From CAXMMR01 sp965198995 (GTDB lineage: Bacteria; Pseudomonadota; Alphaproteobacteria; Acetobacterales; Acetobacteraceae): a stretch of DNA of 64,000 nucleotides. This document shows, piece by piece, positions 17,314 to 27,465 of the stretch. The stretch spans positions 3,038,001 through 3,102,000 of the forward strand of contig CBDAQG010000002.1 in the NCBI GenBank assembly GCA_965198995.1, written 5' to 3'. The notes below the pieces were generated by a model that saw only the letters and a list, made by a program, of their open reading frames with translations, was not told the DNA's origin and made no database searches. Every line of letters begins with the position of its first letter. Position 1 is the stretch's first letter. A program made the position numbers and the translations under genes.

Positions 17314-18123
17314 TTGGTTTGCGCCTGCGCCGGTATCAAACCTGCCGTGACCCTTCCTCCGGAAGCCCTTCCCCTACCCGCACATCTGCTCGACAACACT
17401 GTCGTCTTGCCTGACCGCTATCAGCTTCTGCCACTGCTTCCCAAGCGGCTTGATTACGTTGAGGTCGGGGTTGGTCTGGGTGACTGGACACAGAACATCA
17501 TGTGGCAATGCGATCCTCGTCGGATCATTGCGATCGACAATTTCAGGTTGCATGAAGAGCCTCTGATCTGGGGTAAGACGGCAGCGGAGCATTTTGGTCA
17601 GGCGTCGCACGAGGAGGCATTCCGTGGACGCTTCGCCGATGCAATCGCCTCCGGCAAGATGTCGATCCTTGCTGGTGAAAGCGCCTTGCAGCTGGCGACA
17701 CTTCCTGACGAAAGTGTCGATGTAATCTATATCGATGCCGACCATCGGTATGACTATGTTCGCGATGATCTTGCCCAGGCCCGCCGTAAGGTTCGACGTG
17801 ATGGATGGATCATCGTCAACGACTATATCATCGTAGACGCGCTCAACGCGACGATACCTTACGGTGTGGTCCATGCGACCAACGAGTTCATGGTCGAGCA
17901 CGGATGGGCGATGCAGTATCTGGCCCTGCAGACCAGGATGTACTGTGATGTCGCGCTACGGCCAGCCCACTGCCTGCCACCTCGCTCGGCGCAGCTGGAC
18001 GCCCTTCGACTGGAAAACGACCTTATCAGGCGCGAACTCCTCGCCCTGCGCCGCTCTCGCTCCTGGCGAGTAACAGCCCCGGTCCGGGCACTGCGTCATC
18101 TCATGCCCATGTCCAAATTTTAG
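17314..18123 (+). CDS. Class I SAM-dependent methyltransferase
   Basis: A methyltransferase of the Methyltransf_24 type, 269 residues from the TTG at 17314 or 258 from the GTG at 17347; the start is uncertain as neither has a clear ribosome site. Motif I is YVEVGVGLGDWTQNI, then RIIAIDNFR (post-I acidic strand), VDVIYIDADHRYDYVRDDL (motif with metal-type Asp) and GWIIVNDY. The C-terminal SRSWRVTAPVRALRHL is a short segment often found at the ends of polysaccharide-biosynthesis enzymes. O-methylation of a cell-surface sugar is likely. It shares the lower G+C of its neighbours. Confidence 0.8.
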   Translation: MVCACAGIKPAVTLPPEALPLPAHLLDNTVVLPDRYQLLPLLPKRLDYVEVGVGLGDWTQNIMWQCDPRRIIAIDNFRLHEEPLIWGKTAAEHFGQASHEEAFRGRFADAIASGKMSILAGESALQLATLPDESVDVIYIDADHRYDYVRDDLAQARRKVRRDGWIIVNDYIIVDALNATIPYGVVHATNEFMVEHGWAMQYLALQTRMYCDVALRPAHCLPPRSAQLDALRLENDLIRRELLALRRSRSWRVTAPVRALRHLMPMSKF

Positions 18124-18138
18124 CGGCTGACGATGCAG

Positions 18139-19338
18139 TCAGCTGGATGGCGCCGCGACGACGCTGTCAACTGGGCGAAGCCGCAGAATGGGCCCCTCGA
18201 AAAATCGCCATGAGAACCACGAGGCTACGAAGGTCAGAACCAGGCAGACTACCGCGTTCGAAATTGGCGCCACACCCCAGCTCTGACCGTAGTAACCACC
18301 AATCTCAAGCACCGAGAGATGCGTCAGGTACAGGCAGTATGACCACTTGCTCAACCAACGCACGGCGACATCAAGCGGCGCCGGCAAGTGACGAAGCGTG
18401 AGGCAGCCCGGAATGCAAAATGCGAAACCCAGCGAGAGTAGTTCATAGTTCAGGTCGCGGCTCATCGGTCGCCCAAGCCCAGCTAGCCAGCCGAGGCCGC
18501 CGCTCCACACGAAGGTCACGAGCGATAAACCCAGCACGAGCGCGAACAGGCTCGCGCTTCTGCTCATGCTCGAGCGATACAGAAGCCAGCTTGTCAGGAC
18601 ACCAGTAGCCAACGCGTCAAACCACAGCGGCACGATTTGCTCGTCACCGGATTGCCACGCGACATCGGCAAGGCTGTAGTAGCGAAGAACCAGCGGTGTA
18701 GCTATGAACAACAGTAACGTCGTGGCAAGAGCGCGTCCTGGCGTCAGCAGCCTCGCCGAGGCAAAAAGCAGGGCTGAGAACACGAGATAGAACCATTCTT
18801 CAACCGCGAGCGACCAAGAGACCGCGAACCAACCATCCCGCATAGGCCAGAACAGGTTCTGTGTGAGTGAGCCATAGGCCAGCAAGTGTGACCGCAGCAA
18901 ACCGTTATGCGGCACCCAGAACATCGGCGGCCAAAACCAGCCGAGCAGCAGCAATACGAGCCAGTAGAGCGGCAGGGTCCGCATCCAGCGTCGCACCATG
19001 AAGATCAGCCATCGACGCCAGCTTGCCGTGCCCGTCTTGTTCGACGTTCGTGGATGGCTGGCCTTGTCGACCTCGATCAGGGCTATCAAGATGCGACCGA
19101 TCAGAAATCCACTCAGCACAAAGAAAAGCTGGACGCCGATAAGACCGCAAACAGCGACTTGCCAGATTGCCGCTCGGTTCGCCCAGGACGCTTCCATCAG
19201 ATGGAAATGGCAAACCAGAACAAGCACGATGGCACTTGCTCGCATCAGATCCAGCCCGAGCGACCGCTCCGTTGGAGCCCTTGGAACCCCGACGCTCATA
19301 GCACTCGCAGGATGGGGTTGAGGCGTGCTGTTGAGCAT
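18139..19338 (-). CDS. Acyltransferase 3 family membrane protein (OafA-like)
   Basis: A 399-residue inner-membrane O-acyltransferase. The N-terminal block RSLGLDLMRASAIVLVLVCHF carries the conserved His, followed by LIGVQLFFVLSGFLIGR, FMVRRWMRTLPLYW and SWSLAVEEWFYL, the standard family motifs. About ten membrane segments run to the C-terminus. The start at 19338 is chosen over 19425 because the extra upstream residues are basic and unlike the family. It transfers acetyl or succinyl groups to sugars of O-antigen or exopolysaccharide. It converges on the methyltransferase gene, with only 15 bases between stops. Confidence 0.85.
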   Translation of the reverse strand: MLNSTPQPHPASAMSVGVPRAPTERSLGLDLMRASAIVLVLVCHFHLMEASWANRAAIWQVAVCGLIGVQLFFVLSGFLIGRILIALIEVDKASHPRTSNKTGTASWRRWLIFMVRRWMRTLPLYWLVLLLLGWFWPPMFWVPHNGLLRSHLLAYGSLTQNLFWPMRDGWFAVSWSLAVEEWFYLVFSALLFASARLLTPGRALATTLLLFIATPLVLRYYSLADVAWQSGDEQIVPLWFDALATGVLTSWLLYRSSMSRSASLFALVLGLSLVTFVWSGGLGWLAGLGRPMSRDLNYELLSLGFAFCIPGCLTLRHLPAPLDVAVRWLSKWSYCLYLTHLSVLEIGGYYGQSWGVAPISNAVVCLVLTFVASWFSWRFFEGPILRLRPVDSVVAAPSS

Positions 19339-19567
19339 GACGTCGGTTAGCCTGAGACGCGCCTTCGAGCCAGCCTCACTCGACCGGCGCGATCGGCGCT
19401 GGAGAGACCTGCGCCGCGTCACCACGCATGGCCCGCAAGTGGCCCTCGCTGGCCAGGCTGTCGGTCCTTGGCAAAGCCCACGACATGTCTCCCGACGTGC
19501 CCCGGGCGACGGGCATTTGCGTCCTGTCCTCGGCTCGGAATGGCTCTCGGGTTGGCTGCGTCCCGGC

Positions 19568-20329
19568 TCACCGGCTTGCGGCGGCGACCGCGTCGAAAAC
19601 CCGGTTCCAGGTCGGGGAGATGACCACCTCGTTCAGGCAGACATGCGGTGGCAGGGTGGCGACGTAGCGGATGAGGTCGCCGAGGTCGGCGGGCTGGAGC
19701 ATGCGGGCGCGGTCCTCGGCGGAGACCGGGACCGGGCGGCGATCCAGGATCGGGGTTGCGACCTCGGCGGGGCAGATGGCGCAGGAGCGGATGCCGTTCA
19801 CGCACTCCTCGGCGTTCAGCAGGTGGCTCATGGCGACCACCCCGTGCTTGGCGGCGGAGTAGGCGGCGCCCGAGACGGTGCCGAGGTGGCGGCCGGCCCA
19901 GCTCGAGGTGTGGATCAGCACGCCGTCGCGTTGGGCGCGCATCGTCGGCAGCACGGCGGCGACGCAGTAGAAGGCGGCGTTGAGGTTGGTGGCGATGACG
20001 TCGTCGGCGCCCTCGGCGGTGAGCTCGGCGAAGGAGCGGGCGCGGACGTTCATGCCGGCATTGTTGACCAGGATGTCGATGCGGCCGAGGGCGCCGGCGA
20101 CCCAGGCCGCGATGGCGTGCATCTCGGCCGCGCTGGTGACGTTGCCGGGCCTGACGTGGGCGGCGCCGCCTCTGGCGCGGATGTCTGCCGCGACGGCCTC
20201 GAGCGCGTCGGCGCGGCGGGCGGTCAGCACGACGGTCGCGCCGTCCGCGGCGAGGGCTGCCGCCGCCGCCTCGCCGATGCCGCTGCTCGCGCCGGTGATC
20301 CATGCCACCTTGTTGGCAAGCCCGGCCAT
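19568..20329 (-). CDS. Short-chain dehydrogenase/reductase
   Basis: A classical SDR of 253 residues. The cofactor motif is VAWITGASSGIGEAAAAALA, the NNAG motif is ILVNNAGMNVRA, and the catalytic Ser-Tyr-Lys is HTSSWAG and YSAAKHG. Arg residues after strand 2 (LTARRADAL) suggest NADP(H). The ATG at 20329 has GGGAGGG upstream, which decides the start over 20416. The substrate is unknown. The 230-base gap between this gene and the acyltransferase contains no recognised feature. Confidence 0.88.
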   Translation of the reverse strand: MAGLANKVAWITGASSGIGEAAAAALAADGATVVLTARRADALEAVAADIRARGGAAHVRPGNVTSAAEMHAIAAWVAGALGRIDILVNNAGMNVRARSFAELTAEGADDVIATNLNAAFYCVAAVLPTMRAQRDGVLIHTSSWAGRHLGTVSGAAYSAAKHGVVAMSHLLNAEECVNGIRSCAICPAEVATPILDRRPVPVSAEDRARMLQPADLGDLIRYVATLPPHVCLNEVVISPTWNRVFDAVAAASR

Positions 20330-20623
20330 GTTTGCGCCCTCCCCGATCCCGGACGTCCCTGGGGAGGGCGCCGTTGCCATCGTGCCGGAGGGTAGCGTTG
20401 CCGATGCGTCGAGCACCAGCGGTCGGCGAGATCGGCCAGCCGCTCAGGCAGACCGGGCGGGGGGAGGGGGGCGGGAGGACCGGGGCGGGTTCCGGACCGG
20501 GTTCTATCCGACCTATGACTACCGGACGTTGTGTGCGGCGCTTGGCGGCAAGATGCGCTAAGAGGCGGCGGATGGGCGGAGCGGGCGCGCGTTGAGTGGA
20601 GCTGTCGACAGAGGGTCGCTGAC

Positions 20624-21814
20624 GTGACGGGCCCTACGTGGCATGGGCTCGGCGTCACCGCGCTCGGCGTCGGCGCCGGTGCGGCGATCCTGCTGGTGCT
20701 GCAGGATGCGTTCGAGGTGATGCTGCTGCCGCGGCGCGTGCAGCGCCGGATGCGGTTTGCCGTCTTCTACTTCCGGACCGTCTGGAAGGCCTGCTCGGCG
20801 GTGGCGGGCCGGATCGGCCGCGGCCGGGAGGGCCTGCTCAGCCATTTCGGCGCGCTGTCCATGCTGGGGCTGTTCGCCTCCTGGTCGGCGAGCCTGATCC
20901 TCGCCTTCGGCGTGCTGGAGTGGATCGTGCAGCCGGCCGCGCTCGGCCATGCCGCGCTCTCGCCGCTGCCCGAGCAGCTCTACATGAGCGGCGTCACCTT
21001 CTTCACGCTCGGCTACGGCGACGTCGTGCCGCATTCGGGCGCGGCCAGGGCGGTGGCGGTGATCGAGGCCGGCATGGGGCTCGGCTTCATCGCCGTCGTC
21101 ATCGGCTACCTGCCGCTGATCCACCAGTTGTTCTCGCGCCGGGAGACGCTGGTCATCCAGCTCGACAGCCGGGCGGGGTCACCGCCGACGGGCGTTGCGC
21201 TGCTGTGCCGGCATGCCGATGGGGAGGGGCTGACCGAGCTCAACGACTTCCTCCGGCAGTGGGAGGTTTGGGGAGCGGAGCTGCTCGAGGGGCACTTGTC
21301 CTATCCGATGCTGGTCTTCTACCGCTCGCAGCACGACAACCAGTCCTGGCTGGCGGCGATTGCGGCGGTGACCGATTGCTGCGCGCTGATCATAATCGGC
21401 GCCAAGGGGATCCGGCCGTTCCAGGCCAGGATGACGTTCGAGATGATGCGGCAGGTGGTGGTGGAGCTGACCCGCTCGCTCCGGATCTCGACGGTCACTG
21501 TCGGTGGCGGCGACCGGCTGCCGCGGGAGGCCGTCCGGCGCATGGACGCGGCGATGGGCAACTCCGGGCTGGAGTGGACGGCGGGGGATGCCGCGGTGGT
21601 GGAGCTGCAGGCGCTGCGCGCGACGTACGAGCCGATGCTGGAAGACCTCGCGCGCTTCCTGATGCTGACGCTGCCCGGCTGGCTGCCCGAGGACGACACG
21701 CCGGACCATTGGGAGCGTGGCCATCGCGGCACTCTCGCCCGCCAGATCGTCGACCGCGCGACGACGCGGCCAGCGCCGGTCGCCGAGCGGGTGACGGAGA
21801 CGCATGAGGGCTGA
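20624..21814 (+). CDS. Two-TM potassium channel family protein
   Basis: A 396-residue ion channel. Hydrophobic segments flank a pore loop with selectivity filter TFFTLGYGDVVP, a TLGYGD variant of the K+ filter TVGYGD. A first hydrophobic helix at the N-terminus (LGVTALGVGAGAAILLVLQ) makes three membrane spans. The large C-terminal cytoplasmic region (about 200 residues) has no clear RCK glycine motif. The start is GTG at 20624, following GAGGGTC. The 294 bases upstream to the divergent SDR start include two G-rich tracts and no convincing gene. It converges on the histidine kinase gene. Confidence 0.8.
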   Translation: MTGPTWHGLGVTALGVGAGAAILLVLQDAFEVMLLPRRVQRRMRFAVFYFRTVWKACSAVAGRIGRGREGLLSHFGALSMLGLFASWSASLILAFGVLEWIVQPAALGHAALSPLPEQLYMSGVTFFTLGYGDVVPHSGAARAVAVIEAGMGLGFIAVVIGYLPLIHQLFSRRETLVIQLDSRAGSPPTGVALLCRHADGEGLTELNDFLRQWEVWGAELLEGHLSYPMLVFYRSQHDNQSWLAAIAAVTDCCALIIIGAKGIRPFQARMTFEMMRQVVVELTRSLRISTVTVGGGDRLPREAVRRMDAAMGNSGLEWTAGDAAVVELQALRATYEPMLEDLARFLMLTLPGWLPEDDTPDHWERGHRGTLARQIVDRATTRPAPVAERVTETHEG

Positions 21815-21866
21815 CGTCCGGGCAAGGTGCAAGGCTCTGCCCTCGTAGGGGTCAGCGGGGGGGATG

Positions 21867-21887
21867 CAGCCGCAGATGATGCGGCTG
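21867..21887. terminator. Hairpin between convergent channel and kinase genes
   Basis: A perfect 8-bp inverted repeat (CAGCCGCA, loop GATGA, TGCGGCTG) sits 52 bases after the channel stop and 77 bases beyond the kinase stop. A remnant resembling the MITE-like repeat (GCAAGGCTCTGCCC) lies just before it. Confidence 0.5.
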
Positions 21888-21964
21888 AAAGCGGTGCAAT
21901 TTTCGTATCGTTGTCGTTACCAAAAGCGGTTGCTGAGCATGAGGTCGTGAGTTACCGCATTTGA

Positions 21965-24900
21965 TCAGCGACCTGTGGCGTCGGGCACGTCGGCTTTTGC
22001 GTCCCAGGTTGCCGCGAGCGCCAGCCGGGCGAGTGCCGGGAGCGAGGTGGCGCCGGTCTTGCGCATGATGGAGGCCCGATGGTTCTCGACCGTGCGCTGG
22101 CTGATGGCGAGATCGGCGGCGATGTTCTTGCTCGGTTGCCCGGCCACAACCCTGATCATGATCTGATGCTGCCGGGGCGTGAGCGACCCGAATTTGCGGG
22201 CTGCATCCTCTCGCCAGACGACCTGCTTGCCCTTGTCCCGCGCCTGTCCCAGCGCGCGATCGATGCTGGCGAGCAGGTCGTCGCGCCCGACCGGCTTCTC
22301 GATAAAGTCCGAAGCGCCCGCCTTCATCGCCTGCACCGCCATGGCGACGTCGCTTCGTCCGGTGATCATGATGGCCGGCATCCGGCTGCCGGCATTCTGC
22401 AGGTGACGCAGAAGGTCCAACCCCTTCATGCCCGGCAGGTAGGCGTCGATCAGCAGGCAGCCCGGGCCGTCCTGCGGATGCGCCGCCAGGAACGCCTCGC
22501 CATCGGCGAACGCCTCCACGGCTCGGCCATCCTCCTCCAGCACTGAACGGATTGCCGCCCGGATGCCGGCATCATCATCGATGACGAACACCGAGGATGT
22601 CCTGTCCGCGGTGAGTGCCTCCCGCTCGGCTGCCTCGGGCGGCTCGGCGATCCGCGGAGGGTGTTCCGGCTTGGCGACGAGCAGGGCGGCCACGGTGCGG
22701 ATCAGATCCTCGCGCTTTGCCGGCTTGTTGAGCTGCGTGCAGCGTTCGGCCATGACCGTTCGCCTGGTCTGCGTTGAGATGTCGCCCGTCAGGATGATGG
22801 CTGGCAGCGCCGGCGCCGTAGTCTGGCGGATGCGGCTCACCGTCTGCAGCCCGTTCAGCCCGCCTGGAAGGTTGAAGTCGGCCAGCACCAGATGCGGCGC
22901 CGACCCATCCTGCACCAGCTTGAGCGCGCTCGGACCGTCGCGCGCGGCCAGCACCTGATAGCCCTCGCTCTCCAGCAGCAGGCCGAGCAGGTCGCACAGA
23001 TCCGGATCGTCCTCGATGATCAGGATCGTGCTGCGGGGATGCTCGGCGACGGTCGCGGCCCGGACCGGCGTCACCGGCGCCGGCGTTTGGCTTGGGGCGA
23101 GCCTCGCCGCGAAGGGTATCTCGATGGCGAACATCGATCCGTGCCCTTCACGCGATTGGACACGAATCTGATGACCCAGAAGCAAACCCAGCCGCTGCAC
23201 GATGGACAAGCCCAGGCCAAGTCCGCGGCTGCGTTCCCGCGCATCGTTGCCGAGCTGGTGATACTCCTCAAAGATCGCCTGCAATTCGCCGGCTGGCATC
23301 CCGATGCCGGTGTCCCACACTTCGATGCTGAGCATCGGCCCGCGCCGGCGACAGCCCAGCAGGATCTTGCCGGCCTGGGTGTATTTCAGCGCGTTGGAGA
23401 GCAGGTTGCGTATCATCTGCCTGAGCAGGCGCGGATCGCTGTAGACCTCCTGCGCGCAGTCGACGACGCGAAGCTGGATGCCTTTTGCGGTTGCCGCGTA
23501 GGCGAACTCGCTCCGTTTTCGCACCAGGAGCTCGCCGATCGAGAACCGCCTTAGCTCCGCTTTGACGACCCCGGCCTCGATCTGGTTGATGTCGAGCAAG
23601 GCGTCCAGCATGGCCGTCATCGAGCCGAGCGTGTCGTCCTGCCGCGCGATCAGGCTCTGAGCCTTGTCACCCTGCGCCGTCTTGGCGAGCAGACCCTGCA
23701 ACAGCGACAAGGTTTGCAGTGGCTGGCGCAGGTCGTGGCTGGCGGCCGCCAGGAAACGCGACTTGGCCGCATTGGCCAGGTCGGCCTCGCCTTTGGCCAT
23801 CTCGAGGGCGCCGGCGGCATGCTTGCGGCTCGTGATGTCGTGAAAAGTGATGACCACGCCTTCGACGCGGCCGCCATGGGCGAGATACGGCAGGATCCGG
23901 CGACGAAACCAATTCCCGCCGGCGGCTTCGATCTCCCGCTCGGCGGGTGCGAGGGTGGCCAGGACGGCCTTGGCATCGCTTGCCAACGCACCGTCCGCCG
24001 TCAGGGAGTGCAGGTCGGCGAGCGGACGTCCGACGTCGCCTGGAAGAATGGTGAACAACGACCGCGTGGCCGGCGTGAAGAAGCGGATGCGCAGGCCGCG
24101 GTCGAGGAACAGGGTCGCGACGTTGGTGCTGTACAGCACGTTCTGCAGGTCGTCCGCGGTCGTGCGCTGCCGCTCCAGGGTTTCCTGCAAGTGGCTGTTC
24201 AGCGCAGTCAGCTCCTCATTCAGGGATTGCAGTTCCTCCTTGGAGGCCAGCAGCTCCTCGTTGGTGGACTGGAACTCCTCGTTGATCGACAGCGCCTCCT
24301 CGTTGCCCGCCTTCTGCTCCTCGGCCGACAGGTCCAGGTCGCGGATCGCAACCTGCAGGTCCGTCCGCATCGTCTCGAGTTCACGCTCGAGCTCGGCGAC
24401 CCGCGGCCCGCTGCGCGACGTCGCGTGGCTGGCCGCGGTCGGCGCCCTGGGCAACGGGACGAAGCAGACGAGCATCAGCGCCTCACCGTCATCGAGCACC
24501 GGCTGCGCCTCGATGGTGACCTGCTCCGCACGGCAATCGACCGCGATGCGAGCGCGGTCGCGCCGGGCGCGCTCGACCGCCGCGCGGAGCTTGGCGCGAA
24601 GGCCGGACCGCACGGTCGCAAAGACGTCGTGCGTGGGATGGCCGGGTGCGAGGCGCAGATAGCGGTCCGTGGGACCAAGCGAGAACACGCACTCGTTTGA
24701 CTGGTTGATCAGCACGGCCGCCGGGGCGTCTCCGTCCAGCACGAGCAGCAGGTCCTTGGCCAGCAGATCGAGCTCTGCACCGCTCTCCCGCAGCAGGTTC
24801 AGGTAGCGGCCCATCTCGCTCGGCCCCAGGCCGGCCATGGCCATTCGCCGCTCAGCGCGGCGCTGCAGCGTGCCAGGCTTGTACTCGGCGAAGTCACGCC

Positions 24901-25060
24901 GGGTGTCAGACCGCAACAGGTCGACGATGGCGGTGAGTTCGGCCGGTTCTGCCGCGGTTTGATCGGGCGACATCTCGCCCAGGGCGGGATCGCCACGGCG
25001 GCGGCCCTGTTCGGTCCGGGCCGGGAGCAACTCGGTTGCAGGCGGTCGGCGTTGCGGCAT
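21965..25060 (-). CDS. Hybrid sensor kinase with two receivers and LuxR HTH; CheR remnant
   Basis: A 1031-residue one-protein signalling system. Order: a CheR N-terminal helical fragment (about 40-105, FAEYKPGTLQRRAERRM...LDLLAKDLLL); the segment that usually follows the CheR catalytic domain (APAAVLINQSNECVFSLGPTDRYL); a long coiled coil (about 220-310); PAS (about 310-420); HisKA with SHDLRQPL; HATPase with RNLLSNALKYT, DTGIGMP and GLGLGLSI; REC1 (ILIIEDDP, phospho-Asp in LVLADFNLPGG); REC2 (VFVIDDDA, LLIDAYLPG); and a FixJ/LuxR-type HTH (LTPRQHQIM...NIAADLAISQRTVENHRASI). Compared with CheB/CheR-PAS kinases, the CheB domain and the CheR methyltransferase core are missing. Direct phosphorelay to its own DNA-binding output is inferred. 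Confidence 0.9.
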   Translation of the reverse strand: MPQRRPPATELLPARTEQGRRRGDPALGEMSPDQTAAEPAELTAIVDLLRSDTRRDFAEYKPGTLQRRAERRMAMAGLGPSEMGRYLNLLRESGAELDLLAKDLLLVLDGDAPAAVLINQSNECVFSLGPTDRYLRLAPGHPTHDVFATVRSGLRAKLRAAVERARRDRARIAVDCRAEQVTIEAQPVLDDGEALMLVCFVPLPRAPTAASHATSRSGPRVAELERELETMRTDLQVAIRDLDLSAEEQKAGNEEALSINEEFQSTNEELLASKEELQSLNEELTALNSHLQETLERQRTTADDLQNVLYSTNVATLFLDRGLRIRFFTPATRSLFTILPGDVGRPLADLHSLTADGALASDAKAVLATLAPAEREIEAAGGNWFRRRILPYLAHGGRVEGVVITFHDITSRKHAAGALEMAKGEADLANAAKSRFLAAASHDLRQPLQTLSLLQGLLAKTAQGDKAQSLIARQDDTLGSMTAMLDALLDINQIEAGVVKAELRRFSIGELLVRKRSEFAYAATAKGIQLRVVDCAQEVYSDPRLLRQMIRNLLSNALKYTQAGKILLGCRRRGPMLSIEVWDTGIGMPAGELQAIFEEYHQLGNDARERSRGLGLGLSIVQRLGLLLGHQIRVQSREGHGSMFAIEIPFAARLAPSQTPAPVTPVRAATVAEHPRSTILIIEDDPDLCDLLGLLLESEGYQVLAARDGPSALKLVQDGSAPHLVLADFNLPGGLNGLQTVSRIRQTTAPALPAIILTGDISTQTRRTVMAERCTQLNKPAKREDLIRTVAALLVAKPEHPPRIAEPPEAAEREALTADRTSSVFVIDDDAGIRAAIRSVLEEDGRAVEAFADGEAFLAAHPQDGPGCLLIDAYLPGMKGLDLLRHLQNAGSRMPAIMITGRSDVAMAVQAMKAGASDFIEKPVGRDDLLASIDRALGQARDKGKQVVWREDAARKFGSLTPRQHQIMIRVVAGQPSKNIAADLAISQRTVENHRASIMRKTGATSLPALARLALAATWDAKADVPDATGR

Positions 25061-25978
25061 GTCGGTCTTCCTGCAAGTGGCCGGCCTCTGACTGGCGTCC
25101 CGCAGCCTTGTAGACCGGTTGCCCGCCGTAACGGCTGCCGTTCTGACGAGCGTGCCCGGCGATCGCCATGATCGCCGAGCCTGCGGGATGGCGGATCGTC
25201 GCCGCTCGCCGAGATGGCATTGCCACAGCCGGGTGCCGCCTGATGGTCGCCATCGGCAAGGTGATGGCGGTCCACGCCGGCATCGTAGAACTCGTTACAG
25301 AGCCGGATGGCCCGCGTCTGCTGATCCATTTCCAGCAGCGGGCGCGCATCCCGGAGCCGGATGTTCTCGATGGTATCCTGGTTGCGCGCGATCACCGCCG
25401 GCGTGAGATCGGCGAGCGCCGGATACGACGTCCCCTGTCTGTTCGTCAGGTCGTGGGCGCGTGTCGTCGATGCAGGATTTCAGATGCGCGGTCTCGTCGG
25501 CGAGCTCGCTCGGCTGGGGCCGCTCCGTCGCCGTCGACGCGCAGCGGCGCCGAGTCAAGACGCGCAGCGGCGCCGGGCCGAGCGGATGGCGCATGCCGCC
25601 GACGCGCACAGCCGTCGGCGCGGGAGTGGCTGCGCCGTCGACCTCGCTCCCGCCAAGCCGCTCGCGGCCAATCGCCGGCGTGCTCGCTGACCTGCTGCTC
25701 GAATGTCGCCGCCGCCGCCCGGCCGTCGGCGCGGCTTCAGATGATTGAGGCAACCTTGGCTGCAGCGCGATGACATTCCGGCTGCGCAGCGATGACCGAT
25801 AAACTGCCGTCGGTCTTGCGGGCTCAGGCGACCGATTTGATCACCAGCCCCCAAGAGCGATAGATTGGCGAACATCATGCCGTGCGAGGCGGACAGGCCA
25901 TGGTGCCGCTGACCGGCACCTCAGACTTGTCGTTCAATGATCTGGGCGCACAACATCGCATGCGAGGAGGACCTGAAC
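25061..25978. other. 918-base gap without an intact gene
   Basis: No frame here gives a recognisable protein. Short minus-strand frames contain natural-looking stretches (TIENIRLRDARPLLEMDQ at about 25330-25385) but are broken by frameshifts. This suggests a decayed gene, possibly once linked to the kinase downstream. I find no CheB signature. The right end must contain the promoter of the paoABC-like operon; AGGAGG just before 25979 is its ribosome site. Confidence 0.5.
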
Positions 25979-26481
<503 letters not shown>

Positions 26482-26485
<4 letters not shown>

Positions 26486-27465
26486 CCCCCTTCAGCTACG
26501 CGCGCGCCAGGGACAGCGCCGATGCGGTGCAGCTTGGCGGGAGCCATGCCAAATATCTCGGCGGCGGCACCAACCTGGTGGACCTGCTGCGCGAGACGAT
26601 CGAGCAGCCATCCGCGTTGGTCGACGTGACGGGCCTGACCTCCAGCATCCAAGAGCGCGACGACGGAAGCCTGCTGATCGGCGCCGCGACACGCAACAGC
26701 GCGCTGGCCGAGCATCGCGCGGTGCGCACTCGCTACCCGGTGCTGGCCCGCGCGCTGCTGGCCGGCGCCTCGGCGCAAATCCGCAACATGGCGACGGTGG
26801 GCGGCAACATCCTGCAGCGCACCCGCTGCGCCTACTTCTACGACGACGAGGGATCGCGCTGTAACAAGCGCAGCCCCGGCCAGGGCTGCGACGCGATCGA
26901 CGGGTTCAACCGCATTCACGCGATCCTCGGCGCCTCGCCGTCCTGCGTGGCCACGCATCCATCCGACATGTGCGTGGCGCTCGCCGCGCTCGACGCGACG
27001 GTGCATTTGCAGGCGGCCAGCGGCACGCGGAGCCTGCCGCTGGCCGAGCTGCATCGCCTGCCCGGCGGCCGTCCCGACGTGGAGACGGAGCTGCAATCCG
27101 GCGAGCTGATCACCGCGGTCGAGTTGCCGGCGATGCCGGTGGGCGCGCGCTCCACCTACCGCAAGGTGCGCGACCGGGCGAGCTACGCCTTCGCCCTGGT
27201 CTCGGTCGCGGCCGTGCTGGAGGTGGAGGAGGGCACGGTCAAGGAGGTCCGGCTGGCGCTGGGCGGCGTCGCGCACAAGCCCTGGCGCGCCCGCCAGGCG
27301 GAGGCGGCGCTGCGCGGCGGCCCGCTCACCGCCGAGGCGTTCCGCGCCGCCGCCGAGGCGGAGCTCGCGGCTGCGGCGCCGCTGCACGACAACGGGTTCA
27401 AGGTCGAACTCGCGATACGCACGATCACCGCCGTTCTCGGCGACCTGGCTGGAGACGCCGCATGA
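26482..27465 (+). CDS. paoB: Aldehyde oxidoreductase FAD-binding subunit (PaoB-like)
   Basis: The 327-residue FAD subunit. The FAD motif is KYLGGGTNLVDLLRE near residues 22-36, with ASAQIRNMATVGGNILQRTRC as the second FAD loop. Four cysteines in an insertion (RTRCAYFYDDEGSRCNKRSPGQGCDAI...SPSCVATHP) match the extra [4Fe-4S] cluster that marks PaoB and 4-hydroxybenzoyl-CoA-reductase-type subunits. It overlaps the genes on both sides by 4 bases. It transfers electrons from the molybdenum site and iron-sulfur clusters to an acceptor. Confidence 0.92.

Noticed and set aside
20423..20562. Possible small plus-strand peptide ending FYPTYDYRTLCAALGGKMR
   Set aside because: The ending looks protein-like, but no start codon with a ribosome site was found and the upstream part is a G-rich low-complexity run, so it is not listed as a gene.
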